DNA of 64,000 nucleotides, taken from assembly GCF_000471905.2 (NCBI RefSeq), contig NW_006499603.1:2711871-2775870 (forward strand), written 5' to 3'. The notes under the pieces are model-generated. The model did not search any database. It had not been told where the DNA came from and saw only the letters and a list, made by a program, of their open reading frames with translations. Origin of the DNA: Amborella trichopoda (taxonomy: Eukaryota; Streptophyta; Magnoliopsida; Amborellales; Amborellaceae). This document shows, one piece after another, positions 1 through 11,127 of this stretch; the stretch's first letter is position 1; every line of letters starts with the position of its first letter. Made by a program: the position numbers and the translations under genes.

Positions 1-1405
1 CTTGAGGCTGATTTTTTTTTAAATTGTTTCTTTTGTCTGCGCTATCTTAGACATGTCGGATTGCGATGAAACATAGTAAGTGTCCTTTTGGAGTGCTTAG
101 GAAGATTCTGACTCGTTCTGAGGTAACTTTGAGACTGTCAAGAATTCCACTGTATGTCAAGGCTTTATGATCAGCCTCACTTTTATTCCGCATCGGGGAT
201 TCAAGGTGCTGAAAAATGTGTTCAAACAGCTTGCCCCACTGAATGTTGTGCATTGAGAGAAGCGAGAAGGGAAACATTCAGAAAATTTCCTTGGGCTTTA
301 TTACTTTTTTCTTCTTAGCCACAGGACTGCGTGAACGTCGAGGAGATCCACGTAATGCTGTAACTAGGATGCTCAAATGTTTGGATGCAATGTACAGGTC
401 CATCCGTGGAGGCTTAAGCGGGGAAGAGACTTTTTGAGGGATCCTATCAAAGTTCTCATCCTCGCATACACTGTTGATTCAAACGGCTGAGTATTTTGTG
501 CGGACCTTGTTAGTCAGAATCAGACCCATATGGTAGTCGAGTGTCGTGCTGAAGGGAATTTTCCCATTTAGTCTGAGTTTGTTTATTTTGTTGTTTGTTT
601 TGGATGGTCTGCTGAAGGGCCTTTGATTGGAGTCCATCTGCATTGTGCACAAGAATGTCCTTGGAGGGCAGGGTACCTCAGTTTATCGATGTGACTGGCT
701 TTAGGTATAACCCCTAGCTACTGCTAACAGTTTCAACAAGCAGGATACCTCTCTTCTTTATTTGAGGCATCCCCTGAGCGCTCAATCTTGTTGCTGCATA
801 ACAGGTTCAAAGTCTGCTTGACTTGGCTTTCTTGGGGCACCTTCAGCATCTTGGAGTGCGTTAGTGACCTTGTGGGAATAGTGCTTTTGTTGATGAGACT
901 TGTCTTGCCTTCTTGGTGAGTCTTCTATGCTTCGAGTCCTTTTTACGAATGGACTCAGGCTGTCAGAATCTTTCCTTGATGCTCCTATTTTTGGGTCCTA
1001 GTATTGTGACACCAAAGATTCTTCTCTTTAAATGTGGACTGAAGCCACTTATGGAGGCGACCACTGCATCAACCTGTTTATTAGTCCAAGCGTCCTTTTC
1101 AGATTTTCACTTGAACTTGGGAAGCGGTGTCGTAGAGACGGTTTTCACCAACTTCTTTTTATTTGGGGCTCTTTTGCCCATGACTTTACGACCATGTCCA
1201 CCCTTATTCTTCCAGCTTTACTCACGGTGCCCTTTGGGGTTTTCACCGTGCGGAACTCTTTTACGCATGGTTTTGTGACCATGCCCATTCGTTATTTTTA
1301 CTCATGGTGTTCCCTTGTCCAAGTATACATCATGCCCATTATTCTTACTTTTTTTCTTCTTTTATTTTGTGTGAAGGTGTGTGTTGGAAGATATTTTTCA
1401 TCATG
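1..1405 (-). mobile_element. Inverted piece of Tat-like Ty3 element 3' UTR
   Basis: Read on the minus strand, this stretch matches 17,780-19,080 of the plus strand over most of its length. Shared segments include the reverse complement of about 47-360 against 18,780-19,080 (both with AAGAAGAAAAAAGTAAT and GATGCGGAATAAA) and of 1,032-1,400 against 17,905-18,240. It is therefore the 3' UTR end of a second element of the same family, lying head-on against the LTR that starts near 1,410. Open frames here (for example 913-1,278) are not conserved between the two copies and I do not call them genes. Confidence 0.75.
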
Positions 1406-2599
1406 GGGACTCGGCTTAATAAAAGTCTAGCAAACAGTGGAAATTCTAAAAGTCTCATAACAACCCTAAAACTGGTTAAGGTCTTCATGAGGACTCTCAA
1501 AAGTCTCTTGTCAAGTTTCGTTGCATTTCAACATGTATAAGGTAGTGCAGACTAAGAAACAATTTCGACAGAATCGACGTCTAACACCCTGAAATGGATC
1601 CTATAACTAGAGCTATATTTTGGGTGTCTCAAATTATTATGGGACAACCACCATTGGATCTAGAATGGCTTAAGAGCAAAACAGGAGGAGTCCCACAATA
1701 TTCCCATGCGGCCACCCTGCAGCTAAGCTCCATTAAAGGGACAGTTAGGAAGAGTGACTTGCAACAATTATATCTCCCTCGTTTGAGATCGGATCATGTT
1801 CAAACTGATTGGAGCATGTTCGTCTCATTGAGACGAGTGTTTCGATATGTGGCACGTCCCGTGACGACTCCCGAGCGTGAAAAAAAGCTAGAGAGAAGTT
1901 GCTAATTTGTGAAGAAAGTGCAGAAAAATCAGCAGTGTTGTTCCTCGCTCGAGCGGCCAAATCATGCCGCTCATGAGCCCCATCGACGTGAAAGCAATTC
2001 CATCGCGTGCGTAAGCTCTTGGGCTATATCTGACCTGAACCCCGTACATGATGAATGATTGGATTCTGCACATGAATTCAACAAAATGACTTCAAATTCC
2101 TTCTCTAGAATTCCTGATTCCAGCTAAAATTTGAAAGTTGCAAAATCTTTGTCCAGGCATAATATCGAGTTGCGTTTGTTACCCCACTATCGTGACGACA
2201 TGCTCAGTTGATCCAACAAAGAAATCATAGAAAAACATCAAGGAACGAGCACACAATCGATCGTAAGTTTCAAGATTCATTCAAATTTCAAGTCACATGA
2301 TTGTGCCCTAAAAATACGATCCATGGCTCGAAGTTGGTATCATATTGATCGCCATGCGGAGCCTTGCAAGAAAACAACCATCTTTCGATCAATTGGGCAT
2401 CAGAACAACCCCGGATCATCCATGAAAGATCACGCAAGTTCTAGGGTAGTGAGGGACTGTTTTGAAATTCCACAAAACGTTAGAAAGGGGAAAATCTGTC
2501 ATTTTGCACCCTATTTTCTAATTTCTTTTAATTTAGTTAAATCTTAATTTTTAGAAATTAGGTTTAATTTTGAACAATCCACCCATGTTCAAGAACAAC

Positions 2600-2655
2600 A
2601 TTATATATACTACGTACTCTCATTGTACAAGGACCCTTCACTTTCGTAATAAAAT
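2600..2655 (+). promoter_or_regulatory. LTR copy 1 TATA box and polyadenylation signal
   Basis: TTATATATAC at 2,601-2,610 is followed about 45 bp later by AATAAAA at 2,648-2,654. The same pair, similarly spaced, occurs in LTR copy 2 (20,194 and 20,240) and as a TATA box plus weak AATAAG in copy 3 (25,098 and 25,236). This places the U3/R border near 2,630, so the array that follows lies in the transcribed leader. Confidence 0.6.
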
Positions 2656-2734
2656 TTTTATCTTGCTTACTGTTGGGTCACATCTTAAGAGAAAGAGAAA
2701 GGAGAGAGAAATTTTTGGGTCGATACGCCTGAGC

Positions 2735-3350
2735 TTAGTGTTTCTCCTCTCTCTTCTCTTTTCCTCTCTCTTTCTTTTTCCCTCTCTTTCTCTCTCCTCT
2801 TTCATAGACGACAGAAGCCTATCGTCGTCTATGCTTCACTCTTTCTTCCTCTTTTTTTCTCTCCTTCCCTCTTTGTGGTCCCTCATGACCACCAACTTTC
2901 CCTTTTCTTCTTCTTTTAGTCCCTGCATGACCATTTCCTTCATGTGGACCCTCGAGTCCACCTTTCCCTCTTCTCTCTGGTAGTCCCTCACCTCCATCTT
3001 CTCTTCTCTTATTTTTTTACGCACCTTACATTAACATTCTTGGTGCACCCTCGTGGTGACTCCCTTTCTCTCATGTCCCATGGTCCCATGAGACCATTGT
3101 GCCCCAAATCCGTCTTCCCTTAATGCCACACGAATCTCTTCCCATCGCCGTGCAACCCTCCAACCTATCGCCGTGAACGCCTTTTCTTAACCTTATCGCC
3201 ATGTGCCCCTTTCCTAACCCCAACACCGTGTGCCTCTACCCTTCCAAACTCCACTACCGTCTCCTTGCTCCCATCCCCTTTTCTATCCCTCAACCCACTA
3301 TTGTGCACTAACAGCCCCACCTTTCCCTACCATCTCATACCTCACCTTTG
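2735..3350 (+). repeat. Pyrimidine-rich array with hairpins in LTR copy 1
   Basis: C/T-rich sequence is interrupted by short inverted repeats: CATAGACGAC (2,803-2,812) with GTCGTCTATG (2,824-2,833), GTGGAC with GTCCAC (2,944-2,961), and TCTCATG with CATGAGA (3,069-3,093). From about 3,140 to 3,270 a degenerate unit of about 28 bp containing TCGCCGTG repeats four or five times. The array sits downstream of the TATA and polyadenylation signals. Ser/Leu-rich open frames in it are by-products of composition. Confidence 0.75.
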
Positions 3351-3935
3351 CCACCAACTATAATCAGTATCGGTATTGACGTCTAATAGCAATCCTGTGA
3401 GCCGATCTGAGTTATCAAGCCCATTTTATTACCACGTCAGGCCAATTATTCACCAGCTTATTCACCACGCTGATCTCCCCACCAAGTCAAATTCTTCTCT
3501 CCTCCATCTCTCTTCTTTCATTATTCGCTCCATCTTTGAATGTGTACGCTTGCATGCATTCATCGAGAAGGCAAGGTGAGGTCTGTTGACCCACCTGTCT
3601 TATAAGCTTTTCCATATATGTGTGATTGCATAAAACAGGAGAATACAAGCAAGGGAGGTGATTCCAAACCAGTTTTATTACTGTGGGGCTTTTTTCATGA
3701 TCTAAGAGGGTGCCTACACGAGCCAGCCCTTGTAAGTCTCAAACCCACCTTAAATTCCTCTCTCATCGTTTGGTAATACCTACCCTCATTCTCGAACAAG
3801 GTTCCCAAGAGAGTGATCTCAGAACGTCCTGGCTGTCCCCTGAAACCTGATATGCGTGCCGCCCGATCGTTCAAGATCCGGAGGGCGAGATCGAGGCACT
3901 TAACCTACTTGGCCACTCCACTGGAGACTTAGTAC

Positions 3936-5217
3936 CCCTTAGTCAGATCATTCTTGTTTGGCTAGTTTCTTCTCTTATTATCTACTTTTATCTTTTCACA
4001 CATCCCTTATGGCTTACGGGTTTTGTAACGCATTTATGCGGATCGAGGATTTTCTTATCTATGCATTCACGACTGTCCCCTGGGAACAAGTTCCTCCAAC
4101 TTTGTTCCTAACCATTTTTTTGAGCAAAGACTCATTGTATTGCTCTCAAGTCTTAACCTGGACTGGTGTGAGATGGGACTTAAAGGTCCCTCACTCCCCA
4201 TCTCCTCGCTCTGGTAGAAACTCCACCAAAGCACCCTGCATCGGCAGCAATTCTGTTGCCACACACAGCATACACCCAGCCACCGGTAAGTCACTTGCCA
4301 GTCATATTCCTAGGGTGCATCGAAAGGCTGCCCAGTCCTTTTCTGCAAAAGGTAAACAAGTTGTCATTGCTTCTGTGGGTCGCAACAAGGCTACCCCCGA
4401 CATTTTTATATCACCAGTCTTTACCCCTAGAGACTCAACACATCGAGGCGGAAGCCCTATGGTTTCCACCCCTCAAACACACCACAAGGCTCGTGAGTCA
4501 CCCATTGGAGCCACACTTTGGGGCAACCATTGTGCTACCTTGAATCAGCATTCAGGATCAGACCTTCTAAGGCTAGGTCCTACACACGCTGATCACATGC
4601 ATCTCTCTACTCAGGGTAACGTCGTCATTGTGCCAACCCGAGTACACAGGAGACGACCTCCTGGTCCTCCTACTTCGCACACACAAGCACACCCTATAAG
4701 GGGCAGGCCTCCACCTATTCTCTTATAAACACCTACTTGTAGTTCTCGGTCTTCTAAGGCCAGACCTCTTGCACGAGCACGGGCTGACCCCCAGATCCCC
4801 CGTGATCCTTCTTCAAGGGGCCCACATGCGTCGCCATCACTGACGTCCCCTCGCCCTCGACTCAGGACTCCTCATGAATCAACCTTGCTCCTCCCTGCTG
4901 GTCTTTCTTCGAGCAAGCACCTTCAGCTTTGGTACTTGAACGTTTTCATCCTGAACCAGCCCCGTCACTTTGGTCATGTCTCTGGAGCTCACAAGAGAGC
5001 TCGGGGCAATGACCTGATGGGAGATCGAGTCCTTCATCCTCCCCAGCCTAAGATGACACCAGTCCCTGGCCCTCATCCTTTGTCGCACCTGATGGAGACA
5101 GCTCTCTCTTGTGTAAGAAGAGGTAACTAGCTGCAACCCAGATCGTAGTATTGGCGTGAGGTCCATCTAAGCCTTAAAGCTAAATGTAATAAAGGTCAAC
5201 GAATTCTGACCAAGGAA
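3936..5217 (+). pseudogene. Leader and N-terminal gag region of the Tat-like element
   Basis: Sequence between the 5' LTR and the recognisable capsid region. The longest open frame, 3,958-4,728, is rich in Ser, Pro, His and Arg and has no domain I recognise. It may be the remains of a variable gag N-terminus, or just leader RNA. In-frame stops separate it from the gag frame at 5,218. Confidence 0.4.
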
Positions 5218-6318
5218 GTGACTCAGGTGGTCGGGGCAACCAGCTTTGACTACCCTCTTCTCCTGAACCCCTTCTACCCTCTTCAGATAACAGGGCTTGA
5301 AGAAAGGCTTCATGAGCCTTGCATTGTGGTTAATGTTGTAGAAAGTGACCTAGCCACTCATCAGCCACGGTCCCAAGACCGTCGAGAACAGGTCCTCACA
5401 CGATCGGCATACAAAAGTCGAGTCCAGTCAGGTCATGCAAGTCAAGTTCCCAAGCCCTCAACTACAACTAACGCTGATCTCCCTAGAGAAACAGTCAGTG
5501 TGATGGTCGTAAGCGAGCCCGGTGATACGCACGAAGAGCTCATGAACAAGTTTGGGGATATAATACGTGTGATATTGAATAAGATTGATCGTATAGATGT
5601 TGCACACCAGTCCGCTGACCTTGAGGTCAATTCTCATCACTCTGATGGTGCACCTCCAAGGCAGCCCCCTCCTTCTGCCTCATAGGACAATTTTGTCCCT
5701 CACCCCTTCTCACAAGCAGACATCGATGTTATGGTGACCCATACCTTAAAGAACATGCAAATCCCAGGGATACAGGGTGAAACGCCTTATCATAGGTCGC
5801 ACCCTTCATATATTGACCAGGTATTGTTTCCCTCAGATTACAAGAAAGGGAAGTTTCCCGTATTCAACGGGACCACATCCCCGAATCAGCATATCGCTCA
5901 CTTTCAGGTAGCATGTCGGAAAACAGTGGCTGGTGGGAGACTTCTTCTCCGTCAGTTTGTTGAGACCCTCGATGGCTCAGCATTTCAATGGTCTGCTCAA
6001 CTTCCTCCAAACTCAGTGCATACGTGGGAGGAAATGAAGAAACTGTTCCATCAGCATTTCTATGAGGTCAAGACAGAGGTCCAAACCATTGAACTTCTCA
6101 CGCTGACTCAGGATCCCGATGAGCTCGTGAACCAGTTCATATCAAGATAGAGAAATTTGGCTTCTCGCCAACCTAATTCTATGCCCGAGAAGGAAGCAGT
6201 CCAAACTTGCATGAGGAACATGCGACCCAAAATTGCTCTACACGTCGAGGCTTCTAGTCTGAATTTCATGTCTGAGCTGATCTCAAAATTAGTTCTCATA
6301 GAAAGTCTATCACGCTAA
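5218..6318 (+). pseudogene. Ty3-type gag (capsid) of the Tat-like element, stop-broken
   Basis: Gag capsid forms the virus-like particle that packages element RNA. From about 5,790 the frame reads YIDQVLFPSDYKKGKFPVFN, then QHIAHFQVAC, LLRQFVETLDGSAFQW, WEEMKKLFHQHFY and ELVNQFISR. This matches in order the plant Ty3 gag pattern (a YP...F.GT...H...F segment, an A..W...L..... SI..W..M...F..F segment, then the ....EF..R segment). One frame runs from 5,218, broken by stops at 5,683, 6,148 and 6,316, so it is non-functional. The protease and linker continue in the same frame downstream. Confidence 0.85.
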
Positions 6319-6900
6319 CACGGTGGATCACGACAACCATCTACAAATCCAGTGAACAACCGAGGCAATGGTAGCTCTAGAAACAACACATGGGGCAGCC
6401 AATCGAAAGGAGTAATCAGTGCAGTCGTCACGATCACTGATTCAAAGAAGGCTCCCTCCCAAACTTTAGACCTCTCTAAAGGGGTGAGCATGACAAAGAT
6501 AACTTCCCAGGCAGGCAAGCAACAACAGTCGTACAATCGAGTACCCCCACCAGCCAACCTCTATCGGGGTGATTATTTCACCAGGCATAGGAACAAGGTC
6601 TACCCCTTTGAGAAGGAATGGGTCCCTGCACTGTTTCAGTTATTATTGGATCAGAATATGATCCATCTTCTATAAGCCAATTTCCTCGAGAAAGCTGGCC
6701 TTGACACTCAGACGAACTATTGTGCCTACCATCGGAGGATCAATCATCCTACAGATGACTGCTACACGCTAAAGGATATTATCGAGGCCCTGATTCAGAA
6801 GGGTTAGATAAAGCATGAAGAATTAAGAAAGGCCTTCGGGGCAGCTGAGGCCTCCCATGCAATACCCATACAAGAGGAAGACAAAATGCCTGGTATCCTT
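6319..6900 (+). pseudogene. Gag C-terminal region with nucleocapsid-like motif
   Basis: Continues the gag frame. After an Asn/Gln/Ser-rich linker (6,352-6,675) the frame reads CAYHRRINHPTDDCYTLKD near 6,720-6,780, followed by an IEALIQKG segment. This C..H....H.T.DC..LK..IE.LI..G pattern is the usual end of gag in plant Tat and Athila-type elements, a zinc-knuckle-like segment thought to bind nucleic acid. Stops at 6,673 and about 6,805 break it. Confidence 0.75.
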
Positions 6901-7845
6901 TATGCCTTCTTCATTATAATGTTTCAGGAAGGCATAATCACACTGAAGTAGGCAAGGCAACCCCGTCGCCTTGCTAAGGGGACTGAAGATCGTTGGTGCC
7001 TGTATCAACAAATAAGAGGTTACTACCTGTGGGAATGCACCAGTTTCCATGATATATTCACAAAGAAATTGCAAGAATGTCAGGAATTTTACAACGTCCC
7101 AGTAAGTGATCCCCAAGTCACTCCTCCATCGGTGTAAGAGGATCTCCTGAAGCACGACCTTCCAGTCAATGACTTAGACTCTACGAATCCTCTACTTCCC
7201 AGTCGTGAATAGTCCACCACGGGTAAAGCAAACTAAAGTCGACGAGAAGCAGTTCGCCAAGCTAGGGCCATTCACAAGCCTAGCAAGACGAATCAAACAC
7301 CACCTTAGGAAACCTAAAGGAGACGAGCACCAAGGTCGGCTCGTCAGAGAAACAGGATGGCTCAACCTCTAATTAAGCAGGAATTTCTCAAACCCCTTCC
7401 CCCACTACCAACTTTACTGGACTTTATACCCGGCACGGTCCTTCTTCCTTCTTCATCCTGTCAAGAAGATGTTCTGGTACCATCTTCCACTTAGAGCATG
7501 TCCAATGAGGGTGATGACATTAAAAGCACTCCCTGATGGTCTAATGATGGGAAAGATCTAAAAGACCTTATGCACACGTCCAATGAGGGCGACGACGTTA
7601 AAATCACTCCCCAACAGTCTAAGCATGGGAAAGACCTAAAAGACCCCTTGCATACATCCAATGAGTCTCAAACCTCCATCACCCAAACTAATCCTGCCGT
7701 GCAATCGAGTCAGCCAGCAAGCCAAAATAAACCTCTTCCACCCAAACGTGCTTCTCAACCCAACATACCACCCAAACCAATGGCAGGACTGGGATCACAA
7801 GGCCTTGATCAAGAGAAGGTGAAATATGATGTAATAGGGAATCTA
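6901..7845 (+). pseudogene. Gag-protease linker, degenerate
   Basis: Same reading frame as gag, with many stops. An open piece at 7,570-7,848 is low-complexity (Gln, Pro, Ser, Lys). A nearly repeated phrase (TCCAATGAGGGTGATGAC at 7,500, TCCAATGAGGGCGACGAC at 7,579, then a shorter TCCAATGAG at 7,657) shows a small internal tandem duplication of about 80 bp. No catalytic motif is visible. Confidence 0.5.
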
Positions 7846-8560
7846 TAGAAGCTTCCAGCCATCCTCAGTATCTACGATGCCCTCATGCTCTAGAAGGACT
7901 ACCGGATGGCTTTGGTTCAGGCTCTCTCTAACCAAGAAGTGTATGAGACCAAAGTAGAACCTATTGAGGTGGACCCGATGATTTTAGAAGGATGTATGTC
8001 GATTACCATTTTTTAGGATGATCTGCAGCTGGGAGAAAAGTTTCATAATCGCCCTCTCTTTGTTACTGGTGAATTACATGCATGCCCCATCAACTGAATT
8101 ATGTTAGAGGGAGGGTTGGCAGTCAACCTTATTTCAAGGACGATCCTTACTTGATTAGGGTTGGGGTTCGAAGATCTTACCCCTACCCATGTCACAGTTC
8201 AAGGGTTCAACCAGACAGGAGATAAGCCAGCTGGTACGGTTCGCCTTCGTTTTAATATAGGTGAACCGATTCCATGTAATCAACACCAACACTTTCTACA
8301 GCATTCTCCTTGGTCGGCCATGGCTCCATGACCAAGGGGTGGTTCCATCGATATTGCATCAGTGCTTCAAGTATAGTTGAGATGGGAGACAACATACGGT
8401 CTATGCTGATAAGAGATCATTCCCTGTATCCAAAACTTCTATGCTGATGCTAAATATTACTTCACAGATCTGAACTCACCTCAGAAGCCAAATGGTGATG
8501 GTCATAAGTCTATAATCAAGACAACATCTTCGTCTCATGAAGATGTTGAGGATGTTGGGA
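7846..8560 (+). pseudogene. Retropepsin-like protease of the Tat-like element, broken
   Basis: An aspartic protease that would mature gag-pol. Around 8,100-8,230 the frame reads IMLEGGLAVNLIS, then HVTVQGFNQTGDKPAG. This corresponds to the D(S/G)G.A.N.I...L and ..GF......G segments of Ty3 proteases. The catalytic Asp position reads Glu-Gly-Gly, so the active site is lost. A frameshift near 8,270 moves the conserved [15 protein letters not shown] and LHQCFKYS segments to another frame before the original frame resumes near 8,400. Stops near 7,846, 7,891 and 8,015 also break it. Confidence 0.75.
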
Positions 8561-9333
8561 GAACATTAGTGGACATGTTCAAAGAGGAAGAAAGGCAGAG
8601 TAGAATTTTACCTCTAACCACGATTCATTCTAACGTCTCAACCATCATCCCTAAACAAACTCGTTCTTCTCTTGAAAAGGAGTATTCGCCCTTTGCCCCT
8701 TGTTCTGAGCCACCTTGGCTAGAAGATGAACCAGAGGTCATTCCTGAGATTGAGCAAGTCATGGGGATAGAATTCCCAGCTCCAAGAATCACCTATATGT
8801 CGGACCATTAGAAAGTCCTGCATATCCCCATTGCCCTTTTGAAAGAAAAAGTGGCACGTCAACCGCTACGAAAGATTTTTTAAGAGCCCGTTGCTATAAG
8901 TATAGAGAATGCTCCTCACACCATTGATCAGCCGAAAGTTCTACTTTTCCTTGATTGGGCTGGAGGAGAGCAGTCTGCGAAAGGACAATCTTCTTCCCCT
9001 CAAGACCGGGATCCTCTAACAAACTTAAGGAGTGAAGTTCACAATCTCCAGAGCCAATTGGAAGTTATGCGTATTGCTTCAAAACATCTCAAGGAGTTCG
9101 TGTCTGCGACTAAAACCTATGATGGGTTTGAACTGAATGCACCACTAATGGAGGTCGAAGCCCCTCCTGACTGGACAACCTATAGTAACCAGGCTCACCA
9201 AATGATGAGGAAAATGAACTATGAGCCGTTGGCTAATCATACATTAAGAGAAGAAAAAGCAACGACTCCCCATTTCGAAGCTATCCAAGCCACGACAGCC
9301 CATCACAGGGCTAAACAAGGCCTAGGGTATTAG
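8561..9333 (+). pseudogene. Pre-RT linker of the Tat-like element
   Basis: Open pieces at 8,569-8,811 and 9,058-9,333 stay in the gag-pro frame. The last ends MMRKMNYEPLANHTLRE and then HHRAKQGLGY. Met-rich and GLGY-ending segments of this type precede the reverse transcriptase in Tat and Ogre-type elements. The reverse transcriptase that should follow is missing: sequence passes within about 240 bp to the antisense frame. This identifies the element as a deletion derivative dependent on enzymes from relatives. Confidence 0.6.
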
Positions 9334-9576
9334 TATATCAAGAGGCACTCATGCCCGAACAAGAGCACATGAGATGTAGCAAAAGTAAGAAGAGAATGAA
9401 AATCATGCATTGAAGTCAGCCAGAAGAGAAAAAGAAGCACTTTATTTACGAGTAAAACTTTTACAAGTACTAGTAAAAGAAAAGACATTCTCAAAGATCA
9501 TCCATCATCTTATTGATCTCTACGTTGCACGCTGCAGGAGAAGTGTCAGTGCCCTAGACACGCTCCTTCAGCTCGG
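9334..9576. other. Junction where RT, RNase H and integrase are missing
   Basis: No YxDD, RNase H or HHCC/DDE integrase motif is visible in any frame here or anywhere between the pre-RT linker and the antisense frame. The segment is A-rich in its middle (GAAAAAGAAGCAC) and otherwise unremarkable. It marks the deletion point of the pol enzymes. Confidence 0.6.
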
Positions 9577-11067
9577 TCACCATTTGAGGCTCCTCCTCCA
9601 TCTCCACAGTTCTGACTCAATGGTACCATTGAGTTCGGATAAATCTTCAACCAAAGAGGCCTCCAAGGCCCTCCTTTGGACCATCTCTGTCTCAAGACTC
9701 ATGAATTCTAGCCTCAGTATTCGCATCTCCTCTCTGATTTCAATCATTCTCTTGTAGCTTCTGTGCTCCTCCCTCTTGAGATCCCGCTGATGACCAGTTA
9801 TCGTGGCCTTCTTCTCAATGCAAGAATATATCTTCTCACGATGATGCAAGATCGACTCCTCCAAGGAGGCTATCCTACTTGTTTCTTCCTCACGATGTAG
9901 CACTCCCAACCGCTAGCTCTCCAACTCATTTTGGGTTGCACTAAAATCGGAAAGCACTTTTGGTGCACTCCCAACCGCAGTGCTCGAAGCGAATTCCCTC
10001 AGTTTTTCCAAAGCTTCACCTAGCTCATTGAAGGACAACTCCCTTAAGCCCTGAAGGCCTGCTCGAAGCATGCCTACAATCATGCCAGAAACCCCACTAA
10101 AGATGGGCCTACATGGTGCTGCTGGAATTACTACTACTGAAGAAACCTCGACCTCAAGGACCGGGCTTAACGAGGTCATAGCCATCTGAGCCACTGGCTC
10201 CTCTGAAACAATGGCAAAGCCTAGAGCTTCTTGCCCCTCAGACTCAGAGGCAGCCCCAGCGTCAACCTTCCCGGGTTCTTCAGTACCAGCCTTGCTGCCC
10301 TGACCCTTGCTTATGGGGACCTCTACTTCTGTGCTAACAAGCTCTAAAGAAACATGTTCCCCTTGCTCTTCACACTCCTAAACTGCCACTTCTGCATTAG
10401 CAAGTTCGGTAACTTCCTCTTCCCCTTAGCCTTGGCCAGCTGATTCACCCCTAGCCATGGCTTCTTCCATTTCGCCTGCACCTTCAATAGCCATAACCAC
10501 GGCCACAAAGAGCTCAAACCCCTCATCTTCACAACATGTGCCCACGGCGGCAGTAACCTCTTGGTGCTCAGGCACATCATCAGCTACAGGCTCTTCTTCT
10601 TGAGTCATAGCCCCTTCCTAGGTTGGAGCACTTAGTTCCTAATGCACGGAGGTCACATCAGTAGCAGAGCCCCTTCTTGGAGCAATTGCTTAAGGGCCTT
10701 TAGCCTTGTTAATCTCAATCGGAGCAGCCTCTGACTCAGGAACTACCCCTGGACTTAGGGGCGCTTCCTCAAGATCTAGAGTCCTTTCCCAGTCAGAAAT
10801 AATAATAATAGGCTCAGAAGAGCAGGAGTTGTCTACTTTAATCTCTGAAGAAGAAGAAACAGAAGATTGTGGAGAAATTGCAAAAGGGGATACTGTTGGA
10901 GTTGCTAAACAATCAGAAGAGGAAGAGCTACCTCCTGGTTCTGACATCACAGGAAGGGTGGCACTTATACGCCTCCGAGTACTCCCATCAACTGAAGCCG
11001 ATGCACAAGTGTCGGCAGTGATCGAGCGTTTTCTGTTTTTCCCCTCTGTCGGAGTAGGAGCGGCCAC
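9577..11067 (-). pseudogene. C-terminal tail of the antisense PMD frame: acidic and coiled-coil
   Basis: On the minus strand, downstream of the PMD, come a Ser/Glu-rich segment (11,067-10,690), an Ala/Val-rich segment (10,194-9,913), and a Glu/Arg/Leu-rich segment (9,909-9,577) whose heptad-like pattern suggests a coiled coil. PMD proteins of retroelements often have low-complexity and coiled-coil tails, so I read this as the C-terminal end of the same ancestral protein. Stops and frameshifts split it. Confidence 0.55.
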
Positions 11068-11127
11068 TTTAGAACTCCCTCATTGAAAAGGGCCTCCAAC
11101 CAATTTACTAGGGGGACCGCTCCCAAT

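Larger units (their letters stand above)
1410..3935 (+). mobile_element. 5' LTR of Tat-like Ty3 element (LTR copy 1)
   Basis: Direct similarity to 18,950-20,290 runs from about 1,410: the segments around GAGCTATATTTT, the run near 2,400 on CAGAACAACCCC and GATCACGCAAGTTCT, and a shared TATA and polyadenylation region. Its 3' part (3,570-3,925) matches the end of LTR copy 3 (28,060-28,400), including GTTGACCCACCTGTCT and CGAGATCGAGGC. It is about 2.5 kb, long as in Tat-lineage elements. The exact ends are uncertain: the left end abuts inverted sequence and no clear primer-binding site follows 3,935. Confidence 0.75.

Noticed and set aside
913-1430. Overlapping hydrophobic open frames (121 and 132 codons) as membrane proteins
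   Set aside because: The homologous inverted copy at 17,905-18,240 does not keep these frames; the region is a retroelement UTR.
3958-4728. A 256-codon open frame as a host gene
   Set aside because: It lies between an LTR and gag of a retroelement, has low-complexity Ser/Pro/His content and no recognisable domain; at best the gag N-terminus or leader.
9577-11086. Plus-strand open frames opposite the antisense PMD tail (for example 10,706-11,086)
   Set aside because: They mirror the acidic and Ser-rich minus-strand frame and show no domain of their own.
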